In this document: piece by piece, positions 6,892 to 14,527 of the stretch | Position numbering within the stretch: the first letter of the stretch is position 1 | How the letters are laid out: each line of letters opens with the position of its first letter | NCBI GenBank assembly: GCA_002279765.1 | Contig: NCCR01000100.1 | Coordinates: forward strand, 1 to 14,840 | Reading direction: 5' to 3' | Source of the DNA: Verrucomicrobia bacterium 12-59-8 | GTDB taxonomy: Bacteria > Verrucomicrobiota > Verrucomicrobiae > Verrucomicrobiales > Verrucomicrobiaceae | Length of the DNA: 14,840 nucleotides | Program-made: the position numbers and the translations under genes | Notes under the pieces: generated by a model | What the model saw: the letters and a program-made list of their open reading frames with translations, nothing else | What the model was told of the DNA's origin: nothing | Database searches by the model: none

Positions 6892-8736
6892 ATGACACAG
6901 CAGGCAAGAATGCACGGCAACCACAGCTCACTTTGCGTTTTAAACTGCATCACTGGAGAACGTGCCCGGTTTGACGGCGGATTGTTTGTAATCGGCGCGG
7001 CACCGCAGTCCAACCTGAAGGTGAACTCACCGCAATGCCCGCAGATTCTTTGCAGGATGACGAAAAACGGTGACACCATGGATTTTCAATTCAGTTGTCC
7101 GGTGCTGGTGGACGGTGCTGAAGCGACTTTTTTCAGAATCTTGCCCGGAGAAGAGCACACCGTGGCGGGAGCTGGCCAGTTGCTGGCCTTTAAATACAGT
7201 GCCCAGGCGGATGCCTGGATGGCCTTGGGAAGGGACAAGTCATGGCATGTTTACAACAGTGAACAGCACATTTGGAACGGCCCCTTCGGCCCGGAGTTTT
7301 TGAAAACATGGCTGGGCCAGTTTTCCGCCAATGCCCGCAAACGCCTGCTTTTAGTTCCTAATGGAATGGAACAAATGGGGTTTTATGTACACGATGCCAT
7401 GGAGATCCTCAAAATCCCGCCCCCAATGACCCCAGCGGCGGAAAAAACCGCCTGGTTTGACCGCTACAGTGCCACTCCCGATGAACCCGCCGGGACAGCT
7501 CCAGAACCTGCGATGGCTGACCAGGAGGTGAACAGTGAATACGGCGAGTTCACCTGCCCGATCTGCTGGTTCAAATTTGACCGGGGTGATGCCATGAACA
7601 TCGCCGTGCATAACAGCCTGCGCGGTGATCCCCAGCTCGGTGACGAAGCCATGCAGCGCTTCCATGCCACGCGCTTCAATGACCGTGGACAGGCGCTGGA
7701 TGCGATGGGACTCTCCACCTCCGACCTGGCCTGCCCGCACTGCCGCAGAAAACTGCCGCCGGGATTTCTCGACCTGCCCCATCACATCTTTTCCATCGTC
7801 GGTGCGCCGTCATCAGGCAAATCGTACTACCTGAGCGTGCTGGTCAAAATCTTGCAGAGCACCTTGTTTCAAAATTTTGGCATCACATTCCGGGATGCCG
7901 ATCCCTCGGAGAACGTCATCCTCACGCAGATGAAGACGCAATTGTTTTCCTCCTCGTCGCCGGAGGATGCCTTCCTGGCCAAAACTGACCTCGAAGGCGC
8001 GCTCTATGAGACCCTGCCGCGCCAGGGCCGCAAGGTGCGCCTGCCCAAGCCCTTCATCTTCAAGCTGTCCCATCCCGCCACGCCGGACAACGGCTTTTCC
8101 ATGGTTTTTTATGACAATGCGGGCGAGCATTTCGAACCGACCCGCAACAGCGCGGACTCTCCGGGTGCCCAGCACATCGCCGTGGCTTCTGGCATTTTCT
8201 TCCTCTTTGATCCTCTGCACAACACCGAGTTCCGCGCCATGATGAAGGGCGTCACGGATCCGCAGATCAAGACTCACCGCATCGACCAGCAGGATGTCAT
8301 CCTCGCTGAAACGGAAGTCCGCATCAAAAGCCTGCTCGGGCTGGACTCCCGGCAGCGCGTCTCCACCCCCCTCGCGGTGATGGTGGGCAAGTACGACACT
8401 TGGTACTCCCTGCTGGGTGATGAGCCTCTCCTGCCAGTCATACAGGATGGCATGGTCAGGCTCGACCATATCAAGGCAAACTCCACCCGCGTGCGCAATC
8501 TCATGGTGCGCATCTGCCCTTCCATCGTGGCCAATGCAGAAGCCATCTCCTCCAACGTGTGTTACTTCGCCGTCAGTCCGCTGGGCTCCTCCCCGGTGGA
8601 GTTCCTCGACCGCGAAGGCACGCCCCGCATCGGCCCGGATCCGAAGCAGCTCAATCCCCGGCATGTGGAGGCACCCACACTCTGGGTGCTCGCGCAGGCT
8701 ACGCCCGAAATGATGCCCTCCACCTCCACGAACTGA
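6892..8736 (+). CDS. zinc-ribbon P-loop GTPase, DO-GTPase2-like, of a GAP1-type system
   Basis: A 614-residue cytoplasmic protein with no membrane segment. Residues about 10-105 are beta-rich and resemble a degenerate FHA-like fold without the usual GR and SxxH signature. Residues about 117-172 (WHVYNSEQHIWNGPFGP onward) loosely resemble a GYF_2-like module. A zinc ribbon follows, with knuckles CPIC (222-225) and CPHC (281-284) separated by 55 residues. Next comes the GTPase core: P-loop GAPSSGKS (304-311), DNAG (408-411) as the switch II DxxG, and GKYD (499-502) in place of NKxD. The ribbon next to an SxVGAPSSGKSYxL P-loop matches my memory of the predicted 'double-GTPase' DO-GTPase2 family found with GAP1 proteins. 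Only one P-loop is present, so any partner GTPase would lie outside the window. This is the first gene of an operon, 4 nt before the GAP1-N2 gene. Met7 (6910) is an alternative start. GTP binding is well supported; the cellular role is inference. Confidence 0.85.
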   Translation: MTQQARMHGNHSSLCVLNCITGERARFDGGLFVIGAAPQSNLKVNSPQCPQILCRMTKNGDTMDFQFSCPVLVDGAEATFFRILPGEEHTVAGAGQLLAFKYSAQADAWMALGRDKSWHVYNSEQHIWNGPFGPEFLKTWLGQFSANARKRLLLVPNGMEQMGFYVHDAMEILKIPPPMTPAAEKTAWFDRYSATPDEPAGTAPEPAMADQEVNSEYGEFTCPICWFKFDRGDAMNIAVHNSLRGDPQLGDEAMQRFHATRFNDRGQALDAMGLSTSDLACPHCRRKLPPGFLDLPHHIFSIVGAPSSGKSYYLSVLVKILQSTLFQNFGITFRDADPSENVILTQMKTQLFSSSSPEDAFLAKTDLEGALYETLPRQGRKVRLPKPFIFKLSHPATPDNGFSMVFYDNAGEHFEPTRNSADSPGAQHIAVASGIFFLFDPLHNTEFRAMMKGVTDPQIKTHRIDQQDVILAETEVRIKSLLGLDSRQRVSTPLAVMVGKYDTWYSLLGDEPLLPVIQDGMVRLDHIKANSTRVRNLMVRICPSIVANAEAISSNVCYFAVSPLGSSPVEFLDREGTPRIGPDPKQLNPRHVEAPTLWVLAQATPEMMPSTSTN

Positions 8737-8740
8737 TCCA

Positions 8741-11497
8741 ATGGCCTGGCAACTCATCTATACTAGTGCCCCCCGCCTTCTCGAAGCAGGCCGCACCGGA
8801 TTCGGCACCGTGGCCAGACATCGTGCCGTCAGTGGCATGCTCTCTGCCTTGGTGGAACGCTTCAGTCAGTTCGCCCGCCTTCCGGGCCATGATCCCCGGC
8901 GCATCGTTCATGCATACCGCATCCTCAACGTGGGTTCGAGCACCTTTCATGTCCTGAGCTGTCTGCAGGACGCTGGCTCGGACTACACCGGACGTACCAA
9001 TCACATCGCCCATCACCTGATCGCCGAAGCACGCGAGATTCGTGCTCTGAGCGCCGCAGGAATGACGCCGGCAGATGTACTACTCGCAATGTCTTGGCGC
9101 AGTTCATGGAGCGAAGGCCCGCGCTACCTTGACCCTGCCGAGGAGGTGGATCTGTCATCCTTCACCGCTCCAGCCGCTCAAGCCTGGGCCGCAGTCACCG
9201 GCAATCCCGCCACCGCCGGTATTCTTTGGTGCCGTGAAGCACAGCGTGGCTGCTATCTCATCACACCTTCTGGCATTAGCGCACTGGAACTTTTTCGCGA
9301 GTCCTTGCTGGTGGAGCCATCGCATGCCTGGCAGACACGCTTCACCACCTGCCTGGAGCCGAATGACGATGTGGCGGACTTCCGCTGGGTGGCGCTTTCA
9401 TCCTCCTCCCCCATGCGCGGACAGGTGGAGACCTCCAACCGCCTCGTCCTTGATCTCACCCGTCCTGACACCCTGCCGGAACCGCCGCCACCTGAGATTG
9501 CCCATCCTGCCGTTGCCCCCGTCAGTCCGGCAGCACCAGAGCCTGCGTACTCCACGCCAGCACAGGTCCATGAACCCATGCGTTCGTCAGGTGCCGCATC
9601 TGCTCCCGTCAGCACTATGGGCGCCTGGTCGCCTGAGCCACGGCGTAAAGCAGCGAAATCAAACAAGAGCTTCATTGGTATCTCTCTCATCATTGCCGCC
9701 GTGATGATCGTTGTCGTGCTGGGCGCATTGCTACGGCAGAACAACCTGCAGGTTCAGGCGCGCACGGACTATGAACAACAGATCGCCAAAACCTGGAAAC
9801 ATCACCTGCTTGTCCTCACTGACACGCGCAAGATGCTCGAAGAGCAGTCGGACATGGAGGAAGGAACAGCGCTGCTGAAGTCACACGAAGATTTCTTCCG
9901 CAGCATGCAGCAGGTGCTTCACCAACCGGGAGATCCCATTGAACTCCCCTTGCCTGCACAAACTCAGGATGATCTCAAAGAGCTCAGAAAACTGCTGGAT
10001 GAATGGGCAGAGCTGCATGTGAGCGCCTGGGCCAAGGTGCAATCCGACAAGGTTACAGTGACAGCAATGGACATTCTTGAGACCTACCGCAAATGGCAGG
10101 ACTCTCGCGCTGCCAAATGGACGCAGCTGACCAATTACCTGAATCTGAAAGTCACTCCGCCTCCCGGCGAGGAAGAGGTTCAATCACTGCAGGCCACAGC
10201 CAAGGAAGTGCTGCGCCATGCGGAGCCCGCGCGCGATACCCACTCGAATTGGGAAGAGGTGTTTAAACTCCCCGGAGCCCCGCAGGACAGTACTGTTCTC
10301 GAAGCGCTGCAATGGCTTAAGCTCTGGGCTGAACTGGATGATGCCAGCTCCGATTCCAACACCATTGCGCAAAAAGCCGCCGCCAACGACTCTCTGCCAG
10401 ATTGGCTGCGCGCCAAGGCTGCAGGGGTGAAGAAGGGAGATGACAGGAAAAACGCTCCTAAGATGGCAGTAAAGGCTGACGACCCGCACGCTCAAGAGGC
10501 GCCAAAACCAGTGATCAAGATCGAGGATGCGGATGCGATCTCCGCCACGAATAACATTTATCTTTGTCTGCTCCAGACCAATGAAGATCCGGTCGGTAGA
10601 ATCACCGACCTGCCGGTCTCTACCGACATGCAGTTGTTCATCGGCACAGCCTGGGAAATGCATCCGCCCCCGGATGGAAAGGCCGAGCCCAAAAGCGGCG
10701 AACTGAAAAAGCGGTTATCTTTCAGCCAGGACGACAATGAGGAGCTCAAGTTCGGTCCCTCCTTGTTTGCAAAACTGACCGAAATGATCGTCTTCTCCAA
10801 GGATGGCAAACTGACCGCCATCCCTGAAGAACTCCGCAAATCTCCCGATGGCGTCAGGATCGTGGCGCGCAGTAAGGACGGAGTACAGGTGCTGTTTGAT
10901 CTGCGGCTGATCCCAATCAGCAGTGCCTCCTCCCGCCCCATCCTGACACAGGCCATTGAAACCACGGTGGACAATGCCTCCACCGTAACGCTCAACCTGC
11001 CCGCAGGTTTCCTCAGCCGGTTGCACATCGTTGGACAGCAGGAACCGCCTTATGTCCTGAGGCTTGACGGGCCCGCGACCCAGAAGAAGTTTTTCACACT
11101 GAAATCTGTAGGAGATTCTGCATTCCAAGTCATACCCCCAAAAATCCCAGGCAGCCCCGTGCAGAACCGGACTATTATCGAGAAAGAGATCAAAGAGCTC
11201 GAAGCTGGAATTTCAAAGGACGTTGCCGACCTCGCGGAGAATGAGAGCCGCAAGATGTCGCCCGCTCAAAAAACAGAGAGAAAAAAATTCTACGCGAAGT
11301 GCAAAGCTGACAAGGAACTCAAACTCCAAGAATTGCAGACAAAATTGCAAAACCTCGGAGGTAAGGCACCCCCGCCTTTCGATCTCATGCCAGGCAATTA
11401 CATCCTGCTACTGGAGCAGCCGAACAAGCCCGAGCTTTGTCAGCTAAAAGTGGTTCTGCCATCTGGTCATTCCCCATCCAAGCCTACCAATCCGTGA
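8741..11497 (+). CDS. GAP1-N2 domain protein with proline-rich linker, one TM and large helical/beta C-terminus
   Basis: A 918-residue protein. The first ~140 residues match the GTPase-associated protein 1 N-terminal type 2 (GAP1-N2) pattern: IYTSAPRLLEAGRTGF, then GTVARH, a region with YRILN and a TGRTNHIAHHL motif. The domain probably extends to about residue 240. A Pro/Ala-rich linker (about 240-295) leads through a basic patch (RRKAAKSNKS) into a single transmembrane helix at 311-331. The basic patch before the helix predicts the N-terminus inside and about 585 residues outside. The outer part is helical (about 332-600), then beta-rich, then has a charged coiled coil (about 812-880) and a final strand-rich tail (MPGNYILLLEQP). 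The start lies 4 nt after the GTPase stop and the stop overlaps the next start by 4 nt, so translation is probably coupled. It likely recruits the GTPase to the membrane. The C-terminal half is unlike any family I can name. Confidence 0.82.
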   Translation: MAWQLIYTSAPRLLEAGRTGFGTVARHRAVSGMLSALVERFSQFARLPGHDPRRIVHAYRILNVGSSTFHVLSCLQDAGSDYTGRTNHIAHHLIAEAREIRALSAAGMTPADVLLAMSWRSSWSEGPRYLDPAEEVDLSSFTAPAAQAWAAVTGNPATAGILWCREAQRGCYLITPSGISALELFRESLLVEPSHAWQTRFTTCLEPNDDVADFRWVALSSSSPMRGQVETSNRLVLDLTRPDTLPEPPPPEIAHPAVAPVSPAAPEPAYSTPAQVHEPMRSSGAASAPVSTMGAWSPEPRRKAAKSNKSFIGISLIIAAVMIVVVLGALLRQNNLQVQARTDYEQQIAKTWKHHLLVLTDTRKMLEEQSDMEEGTALLKSHEDFFRSMQQVLHQPGDPIELPLPAQTQDDLKELRKLLDEWAELHVSAWAKVQSDKVTVTAMDILETYRKWQDSRAAKWTQLTNYLNLKVTPPPGEEEVQSLQATAKEVLRHAEPARDTHSNWEEVFKLPGAPQDSTVLEALQWLKLWAELDDASSDSNTIAQKAAANDSLPDWLRAKAAGVKKGDDRKNAPKMAVKADDPHAQEAPKPVIKIEDADAISATNNIYLCLLQTNEDPVGRITDLPVSTDMQLFIGTAWEMHPPPDGKAEPKSGELKKRLSFSQDDNEELKFGPSLFAKLTEMIVFSKDGKLTAIPEELRKSPDGVRIVARSKDGVQVLFDLRLIPISSASSRPILTQAIETTVDNASTVTLNLPAGFLSRLHIVGQQEPPYVLRLDGPATQKKFFTLKSVGDSAFQVIPPKIPGSPVQNRTIIEKEIKELEAGISKDVADLAENESRKMSPAQKTERKKFYAKCKADKELKLQELQTKLQNLGGKAPPPFDLMPGNYILLLEQPNKPELCQLKVVLPSGHSPSKPTNP

Positions 11498-14400
11498 AGC
11501 CCCTCCCTCAAGCCATCGAGGCCATCCGCGCCGCCCTCAAAGAGGAGGTGCCACCTTCCGCCGTGGAAGATGCCGCTGACATCTACGCGCAGCTCTGCTC
11601 GGATGTCGTACGGCGGCTGGATCTTGTCGCAACCATGCTGCAGAAAGGCAGCGATTACCAGGCCCTCCAGGTGGCCGAAGAAGACCCACCTCTGCTTGAT
11701 CTCGCGGCCTCAGTGAGTTTCGGCGAAGAAAAGAACTGGCAGATCTATTGCGACACGCACGGGCTCAAAGCGGCACCGCGACTGAACACCCGCATCATTC
11801 AGGATCTGGAGGCACTCTATGGCAAAGGCATCTCCGCCAATCATCCGCTCTACAAAGACTTTCGCGCGGCGGTGCTCTCCCGCGACGATGAGAAATCGCT
11901 GCGCATCATCAAAACCATCCTCAAGCTGAACCCGCAAGATGGAGACGCCCAGAAAGAACTCCTGCGTCTGGAGAACAAGGGGCTGCAGGAAAAAATCGAC
12001 CAGCTGCGTGAGGCGCTGAAGACGGATGACGAAGAACGCATTGCCACGCTAACCGAAGGCATCAAGGCCGTTGCGCCCCCATCCAAGCTGGAACGCCTGG
12101 ATGTTTTCCAAGAGGGCGAGAACATCCGCCAGGCGCTCCGCCGCAGGCAGGCGGAGGCTCGCGTACCAGACATGCTCACCACCATGAAGATGCTGAAGGC
12201 GGAGGGCAAATGGCGGCAGGTCGGACAGATGCTTGATGTCGTGGACGCCATCTTCAAGGAGCACAGGCTCGTGCCCGCAGATCATGCACAGAAGACTGCC
12301 TTGGAGGATCTGACACTCTTCCTTCAACAAGAAAAGGCCGCCGATGAAAAGCAGCGCAGCTTTGACCGCACGCTCAAAAGCTTTCTCGTCTTTGCGGAGG
12401 AGGTGGAAACCCGCCTGCTCACGGGGGCAGGCGTCACGTATGAAGAGATTGCCGAAAAGGACGAGATTTTCGTCAAACGCTGGAAGGAACTGGAAGGCTA
12501 TCGACTGCCGGTGGCCGCTGAGTCTTTGCAGCGCCTTCGCGCGGCAGGCCAGGAACTGCGGGCCAAGCTGGAGCGCATGCAGCGAACCAAACGTGTGGGA
12601 AACATCGCGCTGGCCGCTGCGGCATTGGTGCTGCTCTGCTGCATTTCCGCCATCGGTCTCCATGCCTGGAAGGCCTGGACGCTCACACAGGAACTCGCCT
12701 CGTATCAGGCCAAGGAAAACTACAACGCCGCCGAAGGCCTGATCAAGAAACTGCGCAGCGAAGAGGAACTGCTGCTGCGCTGGCCCTACCTCCAGGCCAG
12801 GATCGAAGAAGTCAGTGCATGGGCCGCCAAAACCCGCGTCACCGGCAAGCAGGCCGCAGATGCGCTGCTGGCACTCGAGAATTCATTCCAAGGCGAGAAG
12901 TCCAGACTAACCGCCACACAACTTGTCCGACAAATCGACGATGCCGGCGCTTTGGTGAAACAGCTGGGAGGCGATGTGGCTGCTGAGCCGAAGAACCGTC
13001 TTGCAGCCCTGAAGACCAAGACAGATCTCCATCTCGCGACAGTCCTGAAGCAGCTCGCCACCAGCACCTCCACCACCCTGGGCAAGCTCGAACAGCGCGG
13101 CACCGCAGAGCTATCACATGAAAAACTCGCGGCCAATGTCAGCACCAGTTGCACCGCGATCGACAAGGAATTGAAGCCCCTCGAATCACTCCTCAAACCC
13201 GAGGTGCCGGCTCTTGCCTTCCCGGCAGATCTGGAGACGCGAATTCGCGCCCTGCGCCAGCGGCTGAACACCTATCAGGAAGACCTCCGCACATTCGCTG
13301 CCATCCGCAAAGAGACAGCCAGCGCCGGCTCGCTGGACGACTACCGCAAGGCAGTCACCAAGTGGCAGACCATCAAGTTTGTCGAAGCCTCGCCCTCCCT
13401 CAAAATGCTGGATACTCTGCCGACGGAAAAAGCCTTCCAGGCAGCGCTCTTTACCGGCGGTGACCAAGAGGTGCTCCAAGCCATTCTCGATGACAAGTCC
13501 GGGCGCTACATGGTTCCCGACACCCTGCTCGAAGCAGAGCTGAAAATAATCCTCTCCCTGCTGCACAACGAGTATTTAAACAACATTTTCGAAAGCACCC
13601 TGATGCATTATTCCAGCAGGAAGGCCAGTTCCACCGTGTGGTCCATAGGCAAGCCCGAAGAGGCCGTCATTGGCAGCTCGATCCGCTGGAGCGCCAAATT
13701 CTACCAGATCGACCCGGCACAAAAGACCGTCCTGTTTATCATGCAAAGTTTCACCCGCGCTGGGCAGGCAGGAGAACATCAGGGGGATGCAGTGACCGCC
13801 CCCCGCCTCAGCCAGACCAGCGAGTTCATGAACCTGCTGGAGATCGGACGCATCAGCGATGAAAAAGGCGAGCGCGTCCTCAAGTCGCTCCTCGAAGTCT
13901 GTGACAAGCTGGTGCAGGACCCTCATGGCAGCCCCATCGCCAAAGCCTACGTCCTGCTCAAGCTCGAAGACATGCTCCGCCTGCGCTCGCGTGAGTGGGG
14001 GTTCCACTACTGCCCGTCATTGCAGCAGGATCTGCGGATTCTGCACCAGTCGCTCGGCACCACGTCTCTGCGTAGCGAGGACTGGCTCGTGCCGGACATG
14101 CGGGAGAAATGGCTGGCTCCACTCGCCGCTTTTTTCAACCCCTTGATAGCGCGCACCTATCTGCGGGAAGCGCTCGCCCACCGGAACTACCTGCGCGCAG
14201 CCACCGCCGCTGGACTGAAATTTGCCGGCTATGTGGAGACCAACCTCTCACTGGCCCTCAACCCACAGGGACGCACCGCAGGTGAGTTGTGGGTGATCGG
14301 CAGAGAAAACGGCAAGCCGCTCCTCGTGCCAAATCCTGCCGCTGGAAAAGCAGCGGCAGACGCGCCCATAACGATCATGGCCACCGCTTCCGTTCCTTTG

Positions 14401-14526
14401 AGCCCCGTCTTCTTCGTGCCCGCAGACCGGCAGGCTCTGATACAGCAGTATCAGGCAGCGATGTCCTCCACGGGAGTAGATCTCAAGCCCCTGCCTGGCG
14501 AATCACTGTTTCTAACCCATCCCTGA
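11494..14526 (+). CDS. large single-pass membrane protein of unknown family in the GTPase operon
   Basis: A 1010-residue protein using the GTG at 11494, which overlaps the preceding TGA as GTGA, a common coupled start. A TTG at 11437 would add 19 residues but overlap the preceding gene by 61 nt. I do not recognise a named family. The N-terminal ~365 residues are helical, with an ImpA-like flavour at the very start and a TPR-like stretch near residues 100-165 (SANHPLYKDFRAAVLSR onward). One transmembrane helix lies at about 370-392, preceded by basic residues (RMQRTKR), so the N-terminus is predicted cytoplasmic. Long charged helices (about 395-660) follow, then a C-terminal globular region (about 700-1010) containing KASSTVWSIGKPEEAVIG and WGFHYCPSLQQDL. 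The layout (inside helical part, TM, outside helices, globular end) parallels the previous gene, which suggests the two are structural partners. Function is unknown. Confidence 0.8.
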   Translation: MKPLPQAIEAIRAALKEEVPPSAVEDAADIYAQLCSDVVRRLDLVATMLQKGSDYQALQVAEEDPPLLDLAASVSFGEEKNWQIYCDTHGLKAAPRLNTRIIQDLEALYGKGISANHPLYKDFRAAVLSRDDEKSLRIIKTILKLNPQDGDAQKELLRLENKGLQEKIDQLREALKTDDEERIATLTEGIKAVAPPSKLERLDVFQEGENIRQALRRRQAEARVPDMLTTMKMLKAEGKWRQVGQMLDVVDAIFKEHRLVPADHAQKTALEDLTLFLQQEKAADEKQRSFDRTLKSFLVFAEEVETRLLTGAGVTYEEIAEKDEIFVKRWKELEGYRLPVAAESLQRLRAAGQELRAKLERMQRTKRVGNIALAAAALVLLCCISAIGLHAWKAWTLTQELASYQAKENYNAAEGLIKKLRSEEELLLRWPYLQARIEEVSAWAAKTRVTGKQAADALLALENSFQGEKSRLTATQLVRQIDDAGALVKQLGGDVAAEPKNRLAALKTKTDLHLATVLKQLATSTSTTLGKLEQRGTAELSHEKLAANVSTSCTAIDKELKPLESLLKPEVPALAFPADLETRIRALRQRLNTYQEDLRTFAAIRKETASAGSLDDYRKAVTKWQTIKFVEASPSLKMLDTLPTEKAFQAALFTGGDQEVLQAILDDKSGRYMVPDTLLEAELKIILSLLHNEYLNNIFESTLMHYSSRKASSTVWSIGKPEEAVIGSSIRWSAKFYQIDPAQKTVLFIMQSFTRAGQAGEHQGDAVTAPRLSQTSEFMNLLEIGRISDEKGERVLKSLLEVCDKLVQDPHGSPIAKAYVLLKLEDMLRLRSREWGFHYCPSLQQDLRILHQSLGTTSLRSEDWLVPDMREKWLAPLAAFFNPLIARTYLREALAHRNYLRAATAAGLKFAGYVETNLSLALNPQGRTAGELWVIGRENGKPLLVPNPAAGKAAADAPITIMATASVPLSPVFFVPADRQALIQQYQAAMSSTGVDLKPLPGESLFLTHP

Positions 14527-14527
14527 T

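Noticed and set aside
7813..8757. 314-codon minus-strand open frame opposite the GTPase core
   Set aside because: It lies entirely antisense to conserved GTPase motifs and reads as His/Arg/Gly-rich low-quality protein, a typical shadow in GC-rich DNA.
11494..14526. Type VI secretion reading (TssA/TssM-like) of the GTPase operon
   Set aside because: A TM protein with a helical N-terminus next to a GTPase recalls T6SS parts, but no sheath, tube, baseplate or ClpV-type gene is present and the GAP1-N2 match explains the neighbour better.
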